The notes: a model not told the origin generated them from the sequence alone. Numbered from the stretch's first letter, positions 1-10,184 are shown. The stretch is DNA of 64,000 bases from Leptidea sinapis (GCF_905404315.1 NC_066297.1:3472001-3536000); one strand, 5' to 3'. A program made the numbers and translations.

Positions 1-81
1 CATGTTTCGCCTCTACACGACGCATCCTCAGGACTTGTTGACTCGCGAAGCTCTGGCACGAGACGGAATTGACACTTGGAA
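1..81 (+). repeat. Fragment of inverted-arm repeat (core region)
   Basis: The first 80 bases match the core of the element at 58225-58417: a run reading tttcgcctctacacga, then catcctcaggac and ctggcacgaga. A third copy lies at 7390-7517 on the other strand. Only the core and the start of one arm are present, and the window edge cuts it. This is a dispersed repeat widespread in Lepidoptera; I do not assign it to a superfamily. Confidence 0.7.
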
Positions 82-360
82 CATTTGGAAAATTAAAGAC
101 TTCTATATGTTTTGGAATATGAGCACATATTGCCCATCAGAACCTGCAACACCAGAGATACTTTAACGCAGTAAAATAAACTACGCACAGTTCGAAACGA
201 CGCACGCACACAGACGCAGGTCTCAAAAGGGCCAATAAGCGGACGTCGCAGTGCTGTTAGTCGGGCGAGCGCGTGAGTCATGCATGACACCTGCTTATGT
301 GTGCGTGCGTTTCATCTAACTTTTGCACGTATTTTCCATACTGCTTTAGGTGATGACGAC

Positions 361-575
361 CCCTAGAGCCCAGTGGTTATTGACCCTGCCTACTGAGCTT
401 GGTTCGAATCTCGGTAGGTGCAATCATTTATATGATGAATATGAATGTTTGTTTCCGAATCATGAATGTTTATATGTATTTATGTATGTTTAAGTAAGTA
501 TATTGTATTAAATATATCATTGTCTTGCACCAATAGTACAGGCTATGCCTAGTTTGGGGAAAGATAATTGGATAA
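361..575 (+). mobile_element. tRNA-derived SINE, 5'-truncated or diverged head
   Basis: A polymerase III type B box (ggttcgaatct, about 401-411) follows an A-box-like stretch near 364-376. The body has the tgatgaatatgaatgtttg and ttgtcttgca motifs of a common lepidopteran SINE. The same body occurs reversed at 19236-19470. The 3' end stops less than ten bases from the splice donor of the exon at 584-723, in the opposite orientation to that gene. Flanking target duplications are not clear. Confidence 0.75.
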
Positions 576-583
576 TTGGTTAC

Positions 584-723
584 CTCTGAGCGTGGGGCGG
601 TCCGCGAAGGGGTTGCGGTACTGGGGCGGCAGCGGCGGTGTGATGAGCGTCCGGCCGGGCGGGGCGTACGAGGGCGCAGCGCCCAGACCGGCCAGGAGCG
701 ACGCGCCGTGGTGCGCCGGCGGC
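584..723 (-). CDS. Internal coding exon, proline-rich segment of unrecognised protein
   Basis: Read on the minus strand, a pyrimidine-containing acceptor (gtttgtctgcag) precedes the exon and a donor (AGAG/gtaacc) follows it. The exon is 140 bases: one base, 46 codons, one base. The frame has no stops and is rich in Pro, Ala, Leu and Gly. It ends in a PPLPPQYRNPF segment, whose PPQY fits the PPxY motif that binds WW domains. GC content is far above the surroundings. The opening base completes the codon left by the exon at 28900-29035, so I infer the two are consecutive. The next exon would lie beyond position 1. I cannot name the protein; a cytoplasmic tail of a membrane protein is a reasonable guess only. 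Confidence 0.72.
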
Positions 724-781
724 CTGCAGACAAACAGTTACATGTATCACTTACTAATACATTAAAATTAAAAAATATATA

Positions 782-951
782 CCAGTATGAGGATTCTTTG
801 CACAAGATGCCGGCTAGATTATGGGTACCACAACGGCGCCTATTTCTTCCGTGAAACAGGAATGTGTCAACACTACTGTGTTTCGGTCTGAAGGGCGCCG
901 TAGGTAGTGAAATTACTGGGCAAATGAGACTTAACATCTTATGTCTCAAGC
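782..951 (+). mobile_element. Family A SINE-like repeat, 5' half
   Basis: Family A is a roughly 320-bp repeat: a head beginning accagtgggaggctcctttg, a middle with cggctagattatgggtacc and ggtctgaagggcgccgtag, a hairpin built on agtgccgctcag, and an A-rich end after cgtctcgtcccttatt. This copy keeps the head and middle and stops at 'atgtctcaag' before the hairpin. It lies about 60 bases upstream of the acceptor of the exon at 584-723, inside the 28-kb intron. Confidence 0.85.
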
Positions 952-1569
952 TATAGCTTGTATAAGAGAAATTGAATGGATTTAGTGAAAAGTTCAATGT
1001 GTATATGCTGTGCATTGTTGAAATAGTGTTTTTATTTGATTAATATATTGAAAATAAATTGTTTACAATATAAAATGTGTGATAACACGAATATGCCTGA
1101 CAATGAAATAAATAAAAAGTTTTGATAAGAAAATACATACGATTTTTTTTTCATTTTTTGAAATATACGTAGGACCACATAGGAATGACAAAATATTCGT
1201 CATTTTGCTCAATGACATATGTTTGTGTGTGTCCTCTCAGTGAAATAATAATGCTCCGTCTGTATTTCTTTAGTCATTTGTCATCATTTTGTTAATATCG
1301 TGTACTGAATAGCTGATACAAAAGTCACATACATAGATACATATCAAATATTTATTTCGTAAGGCAGACAGAGTAGTAGCGGGCACACGATGCAGCCATT
1401 TGGCACCGGCCTCCGTGCCATGTCAGGAAACTCCTTCCACCGCGCGCCAGGTACCCCCCAGCTTGTACACACTAGATCTACCCCTCTCGTGGCCGCACTA
1501 CTTCAATAAACACAGTGGTCACACAACACAACAGACGGAGCTTACGTCATCAATGGACGAAAAATACGA
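952..1569. other. Unassigned AT-rich intron sequence
   Basis: AT-rich DNA with short A and T runs. The block 1375-1510 is less AT-rich, but no splice-bounded frame or repeat match was seen. Confidence 0.4.
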
Positions 1570-1720
1570 ATAAGGGGCGACATAAAAAGGAAAAGCCCGC
1601 TGAATTCTTTGTGCCCGTTCTTGTCAGGTCTGAGGCAGTCTATTTTGAATGGGTGGTGGTAGTTGTTGGCGTTCAATAAGCGATTTTGAATCCTATTTTG
1701 AATAAAAATATTTGAATTTG
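1570..1720 (+). mobile_element. Jockey-like LINE J1, 3' untranslated tail
   Basis: The segment runs from 'aagcccgctgaattctttgtg' through 'gggtggtggtag' to the terminal 'tattttgaataaaaatatt' plus tgaatttg. The same 3' end occurs at 7339, 14213, 17891, 22331, 50648 and 61759. No coding part of the element is left here. J1 copies end in a short GAATTT-type repeat instead of a long poly(A). Confidence 0.8.
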
Positions 1721-2534
1721 CTGCAATATCAAACAGCATAGACAAGATAGAGACAAGCAGACGAGTACACAGTAGGAGCCACGAGTCCGCTACTGTACTG
1801 AACCATCTGTTTCGTGATTACACCAACAATTAAGGTACCGCTGTGTGTACGAAGATATTATTTACATCTTTAAATGTAGAACTAACACTAGTGTCAGTGT
1901 TCATTATATTTTTTACGAACTCAATGAACGAATACATTTTTCTATGACTGTTTACCTACGTACAGCACAGTTCTGACTCCAAGAATATTTATAAGGAATA
2001 ACTGGTATTAAAGCTATTTCATATATTATCACTCCTTTTTGCTAGGATCTCGGAAAACGAAAATCCTTTGTTTTGACTATTTCCGACTCGTGGTCAAACT
2101 ACACCCTGTCATTAATAATATTAGTGATATATATATATTTCCATTCTTAGCATCGCGGCATTATCGATAGTTTAGATAATGAATGATTGTGTTACAATCT
2201 GGTGAGACCACGAGTCGGGAATGGTTTTAACTTGTTGATGTGATTGCTAAACTTTTCCACGCTCCGTCTGTTCTCGTGGCAGGTCGGAAACAAACAGTTC
2301 AATATAGTCGGAAGCAGATCGCACGTGCTCAGCTCAAACGGCGAGTTTTAAAGGAATCCCAATTCATGTTAAGCCGTAGGGAAGTCTGAACAGCACCGCG
2401 CGCGGGCAGGCTGTATGTTCAAAGTTCTCTCACGGTCCGCGGGGCCGATTTTAAACTTTACGAATCTCCCGCTATTGCGATTGAAATACAGCCACGACTA
2501 TGTTTACAAAGGTGCGAATACTTCTGGATATCAT
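1721..2534. other. Unassigned sequence
   Basis: Mixed AT-rich DNA with a moderately GC-rich part at 2260-2480. I see no exon with matching acceptor and donor and no relative elsewhere in the window. Confidence 0.4.
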
Positions 2535-2731
2535 CTGAAGGGCGTCGTAGCTAGTGAAGTTACTGGGCAAATGAGATAACATCAAGGAGACGAGCCCAAT
2601 TGCAGTGCCGCTCAGAATTTTTGGGTTTCTCAAGAATCCTGAGCGGCACTGAATTGTAATGGGCAGGGCGTATCAATTACTATCAGCTGAACGTCCTGTT
2701 CATCGCGTCCCTTATTGTCATAAAAAAAAAC
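2535..2731 (+). mobile_element. Family A repeat, 3' portion with A-tail (first of tandem pair)
   Basis: It starts inside the element at 'ctgaagggcgtcgtagc' and includes the hairpin (agtgccgctcag / ctgagcggcact) and the terminal region, ending in nine A residues at 2722-2730. The 5' head is missing, the truncation usual for retroposons. Confidence 0.85.
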
Positions 2732-2740
2732 ACTTTGAAG

Positions 2741-2887
2741 GGGACGAACGCAATTGTAGTGCCGTTTAGAATTTTTGGGTTTTTAAATAATCCTGAGCGG
2801 CACTGTATTGTAATGGGCAGGGCGTATCAATTACCATCAGCTGAACGTCCTGCTCATCTCGTCCCTTATTTTCATTAAAAAAAATCA
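2741..2887 (+). mobile_element. Family A repeat, 3' portion (second of tandem pair)
   Basis: A second, shorter 3' piece begins about ten bases after the A-tail of the preceding copy, in the same direction, and has its own A-rich end after 'cttattttcatt'. Both start inside the element at different points, so they are separate truncated inserts or one tandem product. Confidence 0.85.
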
Positions 2888-3904
2888 ATATAATACTACT
2901 AATAGCTATTCTAATCAAAAATAATTATAAAAATAATATTAAGGAATTCGTTGGTTAATATCACACAAATATCCCAATCTTGGGTTTATTTTATAAAAAG
3001 ATTACCACGAGAGAAGAAAGACTTTACTTTTATGAGGGGTCGTACCTAAGTACAAAAATAAGATATTGCATATTATAACGCAGCTCGTTCAAACTGATTC
3101 TTTCTCTATGTTTTTTCTATTTTATAAATAGGGATCGAATGTATTTATATCATATGTTTTTGCTATGGAAAAGCGGGGCCTCCTTCTACAGGTAACTCAT
3201 GCTTAAAAGGAGACCCCAACACTAATATTGTATGCTGTTGTATTTAAAATTAAAAAGAATAGGAGGAAAGATATAAATGAAGATATTGGCTGCTCACAAC
3301 TGAGGGAACCGCTAGGAACACAAGCTCCGTCGGCGGACGCACCCGCAACGAAAACCACATTCACAACAATATCTCCATATGCTGATAACAATAATACGTA
3401 TGAGTTTACCCGAATGTCAGCGACCCACTACACGGCCACCCCAGCGTGGCCTCTCCCGCGGTAGGCGCGCTACACGCTCCCGGCTCAAGCAATTCTGGCC
3501 AGCTGTTTGCATGCCAGAACCAAAAATTGGCAATCCGCCCGATGCTTCGCTATTCGGTTTATTTTACAAACGTTAACCGCATTTTAATGAATCCCTCGCG
3601 AAAAATATAATCTGTCGGACACACGGGCACGCGACGGACACGTCGAGGTGGAGCCTAGTTCTGTATCAACGTGATACAACACAACACATTGCCTTGTATA
3701 CTTTATTTTAGTGAGTAAATATAATATCAAATTGTATTTCTGGATTTTTCTGAAATTCCATATCAAGGACTCGTAATATTAACATAAGAGTACTTGAACA
3801 ATTTTGTAATTAACACATTAATTAGGTTATATTTCACATCAAGTTTTATGACGAGCGTTGACGGTGATGGTACTACCAAACGAGTAGCGTGCGTTAATAG
3901 GTAT
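2888..3904. other. Unassigned sequence with a weak 78-codon frame
   Basis: Repeat-free in my reading. A plus-strand frame at 3228-3464 gives a hydrophilic 78-residue peptide with a Lys/Arg-rich start and a Thr/Ala-rich middle. It has no recognised domain and no convincing splice sites, so I do not call a gene. Confidence 0.35.
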
Positions 3905-4010
3905 GAAGTTGGTGCCAAGCCAAATGTAATGGCAGGCACCTACACTCGCCACGCGTGACTTTGAGCTTCGTCTAGAACCAAACAACCCAAGCGGGCAGGC
4001 ACCGACTTAA
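3905..4010. mobile_element. Small terminal-inverted-repeat element (copy 1)
   Basis: The ends are inverted copies of each other: aagttggtgcc at the left and ggcaccgactt at the right. The interior has 'tacactcgccacgcgtgact' and 'tctagaaccaaacaa'. A second copy lies inverted at 56148-56262 with high identity. About 106 bp, no coding capacity: a MITE-like element. I see no clear target duplication. Confidence 0.7.
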
Positions 4011-4724
4011 GCTCTATCAATAGGTAGCACTTACAAATAATAGTATTTTATTAATATTAACGGTATAAGATTTGCATAAGAGCTGTATTAGATTAAAATT
4101 GTATTAAGTTATTTTATACTTTTGAGTTTTTGAAGCCGTCTTTTTAAACGTAGTTTTTTTAAATTATTAACGTTACTATTAAGTTCGCAATGTATGTTTT
4201 GTAATCAGTAGCGCCATCTGTGTGTAGACTGTAGAGCTGAAGTATAACAATTATTGTACGGGATTCATTGAGGTCGCATACGGTCTGGACCCTAGAGGTT
4301 AGCCGCCTGATGTAGTTGCAATAGTTTCTGACTTCAATGCCTTCCGGACATACTTTGTGCTAGTTGTCTCCATTTCAAGCGTGTCTTCTCGTTATTAAAT
4401 TTTAATAAAAAAAAAATTAAATGTTTGAAAATTCAAATTTTAATAAATGTTTCAAATATCTCTGTTTAAGTTTTCGTAAGGTACATATTATCTGTAGTTG
4501 ATTTCTTGTAGGTATTAGTATATAAGTAATGTACTTGTAGCCGATTCTTACTTTCTAATGATATTAATAATTGTATGTAGGTATAGAAGATAAAGTTAAG
4601 ATTATATTTATCTTGTAAAAAACTAAAATAATTCGTAAACTAAGATAATGCATTGAGGTCAAACCTCTGTGGTTTATACAATGGATCTTATTTGTTCACA
4701 TTTTGTAAAATATGTATTTAAAAA
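4011..4724. other. Unassigned AT-rich sequence
   Basis: Low-complexity AT-rich DNA with A/T runs around 4405-4450. No frame or repeat match seen. Confidence 0.4.
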
Positions 4725-4879
4725 AAATAGTATTTAATAGATTCTGTGTCCTGATGTTTGTTTCCACTGAACTCCTAAACTAATGAACGGATTTTGATGG
4801 AGATTACTTCATGGAGTTCTGTTTAGTCCAACTTTAGAGATAGGATAATTTCTATTTCGATTTGGGACCCATAATCATA

Positions 4880-5012
4880 TTTTTTCCACCTGCATGAAAA
4901 GCTCGCTTTTAGTCACAGGTACGAGGGACAAAAGTGGCACTCTCCCGCCAAGACGACTTTTGTCCCTCGTACCAGGGACTAAGTGACATATTCATCCAGG
5001 TGGGGAAAAAAA
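4880..5012. repeat. Palindromic insert with 18-bp perfect stem
   Basis: GGTACGAGGGACAAAAGT (4918-4935) is repeated in exact inverse at 4956-4973, with a 20-base loop. Further out, ttttccacctgcatga and tcatccaggtggggaaa form an imperfect outer stem, giving a structure of about 130 bp. It sits inside a Helitron body and is absent from the other H1 copies, so it is an insertion. Probably a foldback or MITE-type element. Confidence 0.65.
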
Positions 5013-5113
5013 TCGCATACGCACCACGTGGGATAAGTAGGACATTGCCTCAATTCAATATTCCGCGGGTGTGAATGACCTACTTTTCTCCTTAAGTGGG
5101 TAATACACTATTA

Positions 5114-5303
5114 TCTCTATATACATATAAGAGATTTCCACGTATATAGTCACTCATCACGATATCTCTGGAACCATAAGGCGTAGAGACTTGAAATTTG
5201 GTAGAAATATTCCTTTCGCCGAGTAGAGATCAGCTAAGAATCGGATTTAAAGAAATTTCATCCGCAAGAGTTTTTTTTATAATAGAACAACGTCTGTCGC
5301 TAG
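5114..5303 (+). mobile_element. Nested non-autonomous Helitron (family H2)
   Basis: It begins A/TCTCTATATACATAT, contains 'ttggtagaaatattccttt' and ends 'caacgtctgtcgCTAG/T' against the resuming host Helitron ('tttccaatatttg'). A truncated relative is at 23125-23264. The boundaries fit Helitron insertion between A and T, and the insertion is younger than the host Helitron. Confidence 0.6.
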
Positions 5304-5505
5304 TTTCCAATATTTGTTTTGTATGGACATAATATTTTCTATGAGTGAATTTATTGACGCACGTTTTGACAGTTTTGCTGTGAAACAATTTCACTAAACC
5401 AACACACAACGAAATAATTCTTGACGTTTTGAAATATTATTGACAAATTCATTAAAACAGTATTTTATTTATTATGTACAGAACAACGTCTGCCGGGTCA
5501 GCTTG

Positions 5506-5842
5506 TATATATTTATGCGGGAAAGTGTGTACAACATTTTGTTGCAACAATTGTACATATTACATCGCATCAGGTTTAAGATTGTCATTGCAGAGCGCTC
5601 GGCGCTGCGTGACCCCAGCGTAGCGTCGCGGGTTCCGCACGTCCGCAGTCCAGTTTTTCACCAAATTAACTACATTTCGCGAGCGCCAGCCGAAGTTTTG
5701 AACGAATCCGGAATAATTAAACAGTCGACGTAATCTTGTTTGCTACAGTCCATATTCTAAATGTTGCGGACCTGCGGAGTCTCTTGTCGGTGGATCCTTT
5801 AACGACATTCTTTATCGTCGCGCCATGGTTATATATATTTTT
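5506..5842. other. Unassigned sequence between Helitron and LINE
   Basis: The block 5585-5700 is GC-richer (gcgctcggcgctgcgtgacc) and open on the plus strand as part of the frame 5440-5733. That frame starts inside the Helitron end, so I treat it as chance. Confidence 0.35.
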
Positions 5843-6602
5843 CAAAAATAAAGGCATAACAGGCATTTATTTTCTCAAAATTGATTCCTTTAGAATTATT
5901 TTTGATGTCATTTCTAATATACTAGATACTACTACTGCTTCGGAAACAAATGGCTCTCTGAGAGAGAAGAAGTGGCGCAAGAAACTCTCCCACAATTTTT
6001 TCCGATCTTTTTTATAAAATATACGATATTATACTGCCATTGTTATTGCTATAAAATAATCATAATCTAGTACCAGGCTGTCCGATCACTTAGATATTCA
6101 GCTGTGGAGTAATAGATATAGCTTGAACAGTGGCTGGGATTTTATTATAAAAGTGTATACATTTACCTTTAAAGCTATTATGTATCTTAATGAAGCCTAC
6201 TAGAATTTGTTACAAGTGATCCCCTATTTCTAGTGTTATAATAATGAAAATCACTATTAAGAGCAAAAAGGTGACGATTTTTGTGAACATATATTAGATA
6301 CTTATTTCTTTAAAATTTTCTTTGAGAGACTGTCTATAACCAAGCTGATATATATCACGAACAGCTCTCTTTTGCAGAGCAAACACTACATCAATATCAG
6401 CAACATGAACCCACACTAAAATACCGTACGTCATGATGCTGTGAAAATAACTGAAGTACACTAATCTAACGGTCGTTACATTCGTATACTCCCTAATCTT
6501 TTTAACGGCGTATGCTGCAGAGCTGAGTCTATCTGCTAGTTGGGCAATATGTGGACCCCACTGAATCTTTTTATCTAACGTGATACCCAAGAAGTCCTTA
6601 AC
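5843..6602 (-). mobile_element. 5'-truncated jockey-type LINE (J2): end of reverse transcriptase ORF and 3' UTR
   Basis: Minus-strand reading from 6602 gives VKDFLGITLDKK, then QWGPHI, RLSSAAYAVKKIR, VYFSYFHSIMTYGILVW and ALQKRAVRDIY. This is the region just after the palm of jockey-clade reverse transcriptases, near-perfectly conserved. The frame is open from 6590 to 6294 and then decays, with 'FYNKIP' readable further on. The 3' UTR carries 'gacatcaaaaataattctaa' and ends near 5843. The same 3' UTR occurs at 47476-47613 and 49661-49801. Confidence 0.85.
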
Positions 6603-6699
6603 TTATAGAACTTAAATTAGACGACCCACGCTACAGTACTCAAGTATCCCAAATAAAAGAAATAATTTGGCACGTTGAGGACGTGTTTATAAAAATATT

Positions 6700-6860
6700 T
6701 CGCGGCGCAAGTAATGAATTAATGAGAAATTCTTTAGCGGTGTTTTCAGGTTGATAAGATACGGGGACCCTTCAAAGAGGGTGTAAGACCTACAAGGCTG
6801 GCAACGTTCCTGCAATTCCTCTGGTGCATTCAAATAATTCAGCATGTCATAGGTTAAATG
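6700..6860 (+). mobile_element. LINE 3'-end fragment (R1/jockey-like)
   Basis: 'gcggtgttttcagg' followed by 'aaggctggcaacgttcctgc' is the decayed counterpart of the ORF end and 3' UTR in the better copy at 34150-34452 (GVF-P motif followed by ctagcaacgctcctgtgatg). No intact frame remains. Confidence 0.5.
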
Positions 6861-6984
6861 AGAACTGAAATAGCGACTACTAGAATTGAAGTGGCTCGAA
6901 GCACCTTTAGTAAAATGTAAAAAGTACTTTGTAATCGCGGTCTTAAGATTTCCTTGCGCACTCGTTTATTATAACTGCACTGTT

Positions 6985-7315
6985 TGAAGTTGGACTCAAA
7001 AGGTCACGAATGTGGAAGTTCTGCGGTGCGTCCATCAAAAACGCGAACTCATGCAAACCATCAAGATGAGAGAAGTAGCATACTTTGCACACTTGCTAAG
7101 GCACGAGAGCTACGAACTCCTACAACTCATCATGATGGGAAAAGTTGACGGAAGATAAGGCGTAGGTCGCAGAAAAAAATCTTCAACCAGAGGGAACAGG
7201 AATCGCGAGTGCGGCAGAACGATTGCGCCTCGCGAAGAAGAAAAAGTTAAAATTACAAAGCTGACTGCCAACCTTCGCTGTACATGTGCAGTGTGTCCAA
7301 CATAATTGCATTGAC
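6985..7315 (+). pseudogene. RTE-like LINE, C-terminal ORF fragment, broken
   Basis: Plus-strand reading gives QKRELMQTIKMREVAYFAH, LLRHESYELLQLI and MGKVDGR, a stop, and then GVGRRKKS in frame. This matches the tail downstream of the palm domain of RTE-type reverse transcriptases (the 'AYFGH..R...Y.LLQLI..GK..GKR..GRR' pattern). The single stop and later frame drift show it is dead. Confidence 0.65.
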
Positions 7316-7338
7316 AGAGAACATCGTAGGTAACTCAT

Positions 7339-7770
7339 TATTTAAATATTTTTATTTAAAATAGGATTTGATATAATTTATAGACAGTCTCGTGCCAGAT
7401 TTTGGCGACTCAACATGTCCTGAGGATGCCTCGTGTAGAGGCGAAACACGTGTCGAATTGTTTAAAGACAAATATTGGCGGAATTAACACTATTGAAAAC
7501 TCAAATCATTTGGATGATTTATAGACAGTCAAAAGCTACCACCGGATTCATTAAGAAAGTCATGTTATAGTAACCTTTACCACACAAACTTTTATAAACA
7601 ATACTTTTGAATTTCTTAATACATTTGTTTTGAACATTTTTGGGATCTTGTTGTAAAAGCATAACACAAAAGACTTACTAACTCGACATATAGTAGGCAT
7701 TTTAACTTTATGTCCGTTCCCGGTGTTACTCGTAACATTATGGTTATGATAGTTTCTAGGAAATTCACAA
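7339..7770 (-). mobile_element. Jockey-like LINE J1, end of ORF and 3' UTR, split by an insertion
   Basis: The 3' tail (7339-7376) and the upstream part (7531-7770) belong to J1. On the minus strand the frame includes VSKSFVLCFYNKIPKMFK, the segment after the reverse transcriptase domain. The two parts are separated by the 128-bp insert at 7390-7517 and its 13-bp duplicated target. Confidence 0.8.
7390..7517 (-). mobile_element. Core-plus-one-arm repeat inserted with 13-bp target duplication
   Basis: The sequence tttatagacagtc occurs immediately before (7377-7389) and after (7518-7530) this insert. The insert is the reverse of the core and left arm of the inverted-arm element at 58225-58417, and shares 'gcctcgtgtagaggcgaaac' with it. 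A 13-bp duplication suggests staggered-nick integration as in retroposons, yet there is no poly(A). Confidence 0.8.
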
Positions 7771-8198
7771 CGATTGTTTTGATTTCGCATTGTGCGAAAT
7801 ACACGAAAAGCTGCATTTGTGATGGCTTCGTGGAGAACAGAGTGACGTACACAATGTTAATATCATAATGAACCGCACAAGATACTCCGCTAACTTCCCA
7901 CACCACTACAACCGCGCTTCACACCTTGCGTACCTATACACACACACATACACACAACACGCCTCCAACTACATCCCACGCCCGCGACTATCAGCCGAAT
8001 ATTACATACATTATAATCCCAAGATGTTTATCTCCGAACTCGTCTCGGCGATTTCATTGACTACAAACACGAGTAGACAGATCAAACACATTATAAGTTA
8101 TAATACACAAATTTATAAAACAATTCTTTAACACAGCATTATCATAACACAGAATTTTATTCTAAATATCGTACTACTGAATTATTTTGAAATATATA
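7771..8198. other. Unassigned, with a CA-rich microsatellite
   Basis: A (CA)n-type tract lies near 7937-7960. The plus-strand frame 7868-8131 reads through it and has no recognisable features. Confidence 0.4.
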
Positions 8199-8528
8199 AT
8201 AGCTGGCCCGACAGACGTTGTTCTGTACATAATAAAAATTACTGTTTTTTTATGAATTTGTCAATAATGTTTCATAGCGTCAAGAATCATTTCGTAAAAT
8301 ATGCTCTCTGTTATTATAATGAAATTGTTTCACACAGTCAAACCGTGCGTGAATAAATTCTCTCATAGAAAATATATCCATACAAAACAAATATTGGAAA
8401 TAAAAATATTCCATCTCTCAAGTTGGACTAATCTGCACTCCATGAAGTAATCTCCATTAAAATCCGTTCATTAGTTTAGAAGTTCACTGGAAACAAAGAT
8501 CAGGACACTGGATTTATATAAATAAAGA
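8199..8528 (-). mobile_element. Non-autonomous Helitron, family H1
   Basis: In element orientation it begins A/TCTTTATTTATATAAATCC, carries 'tgtcctgatctttgtttcc' and ends 'acaacgtctgtcgggccagc' then TAT, a mutated CTAG. It is uninterrupted, unlike the copy at 4725-5505. No coding capacity. Confidence 0.65.
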
Positions 8529-9149
8529 TAAGATACATAATTATTGAGATTTAGCCCAGTATTAATGGAGCTAAATGTATGTGCAGTATTCTAACTCAAA
8601 TGGACAGAGTGAATCTTGGGCCACAGCGAACAGACGTAATGTATTTAATACACAAATATATTATCCACTATACACGACTCTGTCGTATACTTGTGAAGTC
8701 TATGTTGTATGAATCTTAACAAAAATATTTACATGTCGCTCGAGCTGGATAAAGGTGCACTTACACTGCACACCAACCTGCAGTTAGTCATCGTACTGCG
8801 TCACGCTTGTGTGCGTCCAAGACAGCCGTGTGCCAGAGCTGAGACACCGTTCTACCAGGCTACCAGCATAATAACAGCGCTCGACATAATTTCGAATGTA
8901 ACATTGTTTCCTTAACGAACAAAACATGTGTTTATAGCTCTAACTACTGTTTCTCAGGCACATTCGTCGTACCGTGAAAGACTGATTCAAAACAACGTGA
9001 GACGGAATTGCTTCTGCTTTATTATTTTATTTGGAGCAAATAATTTAGGGAAATTATAACTTGCGTTATAACGTAGGTAAATTAGCCTACCATCCATGTT
9101 GCCTAGACCTTACAAACATTTAAAAACAAAACAGTAAATAAGCAGTTAG
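8529..9149. other. Unassigned sequence
   Basis: AT-rich with a GC-richer part around 8730-8880, where a plus-strand frame of 68 codons (8709-8915) shows no family resemblance. Confidence 0.35.
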
Positions 9150-9290
9150 GTGGATTTCGGCTATCTCCGTTTTTAATAAGGTTATAGCCGTCACCTGTCA
9201 ATCTATCAATGACTGCACGTTTTATACAATCGAGTGAATCGCGTTTTTCTTAGAGAGTTTCGCTAGTCTGTTAGTTTTTTTTTTACTCCA
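9150..9290. repeat. Repeat R9, copy without MITE (empty site)
   Basis: 'ggtggatttcggctatct', 'ttatagccgtcacctgtcaa' and 'aatgactgcacgttttatac' recur in order at 61068-61165. Here 'ttttcttagagagtttcgc' is continuous; in the second copy a 310-bp MITE sits exactly at the TTA. Confidence 0.75.
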
Positions 9291-9381
9291 AATTTGTTAA
9301 TTGTTAAATTCTTCATCGATATTAACTTCAAAGTAGCCGGCGCGCGAGTAGCGAGACGCAAACAGCCACGAGTGGGAGGCG

Positions 9382-9695
9382 CCAGTGGGAGGAACCTTTG
9401 CACAGAATGCCGGCTAAATTATAGGTACAACAAGGGCGCCTATTTCTGCCCTGAAGCAGTAATGTGTAAGCATTTCTGTGTTTCGGTCTGAAGGGCGCGC
9501 CGTAGCTATTGAAATTACTGGGCAAATGAGACTTAACATCTTATATCTCAAGATGACGAGCGCAATTGTAGTGCCGCTCAGAGTTTTTGGGTTTTATCAA
9601 AAATCCTGAGCGGCACTGCATTGTAATGGGCAGGGTGTATCAACTACCATTTGAACGTCCTGCTCGTCTTGTCCCGTATTGGCATAAAAAAAAAC
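9382..9695 (+). mobile_element. Family A SINE-like repeat, nearly full length
   Basis: It runs from the head 'ccagtgggaggaacctttg' through the middle and the hairpin (gtgccgctcag / ctgagcggcact) to the A-tail at 9686-9694, and is one of the most complete copies in the window. Open frames seen across it on either strand are incidental. Confidence 0.9.
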
Positions 9696-10184
9696 AATAT
9701 AATACGAAACTCAATATGTATTCGTCAACGTGACAGTACGATGTGCGCTCCCGCTTCCAGTGACAGCCCCCCATTTAAAGCCACTTGTCACATTGTGCAC
9801 AGATAACAGCAAGCCGGAGCTGTCACTTAAATCTCGATGGCGGCCCGGAGGCAGCGAGGATTATCAGGTCTCGCGGGCCGCTGCCAGAACGTAGCGCCCC
9901 AGATACGAGGTCGCGCATCGCGAGCACATTGCCAGTACATACAACATATTACATTATTATTTCATGTTATTACAAACCAGATCATACGGATTGATAAAAA
10001 AATTGGTTGTGTTGAGCCTAATTTGACTATTCAAACTGTTTATACAATATTTTTAAGTTGAACACTATGAGTTTTTTATCAATAACTACTTATAGCGCTA
10101 TACTTGAGCCGTTGTTTCTTCAATTTTATCGTCTGATCTTTTATATTAATTATTTGGCAACAATCCTCCATCTACACACTTATA
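9696..10184. other. Unassigned, partly GC-rich
   Basis: Positions 9740-9930 are GC-richer and partly open on the plus strand (9785-9994 and 9837-10061 in two frames). Neither frame shows a domain or good splice sites. Confidence 0.35.

Larger units (their letters stand above)
4725..5505 (+). mobile_element. Non-autonomous Helitron (family H1) interrupted by two other elements
   Basis: The 5' part (about 4725-4875, 'tgtcctgatgtttgtttcc') and the 3' part (5304-5505, ending 'gaacaacgtctgccgggtca' then gcttg/T) are the two halves of the H1 family seen whole, on the minus strand, at 8199-8528 and 55255-55621. Those copies begin A/TC and end CTAG/T or a variant, as Helitrons do, with no target duplication. 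Here the last four bases are CTTG, a mutated CTAG. The extra 430 bases in the middle are a palindromic segment and a second Helitron. Confidence 0.65.

Noticed and set aside
235..270. Similarity to 12965-12990 (taagcgg.cgtc.cagtgctgt)
   Set aside because: About 20 matching bases only; too short to define a repeat.
470..1015. 181-codon minus-strand frame
   Set aside because: It crosses two SINEs and the real exon in a different frame; the exon's splice-bounded frame is preferred.
3228..3464. 78-codon plus-strand frame with polar composition
   Set aside because: Protein-like in part, but no acceptor/donor pair, no recognised family, and a competing frame on the other strand.
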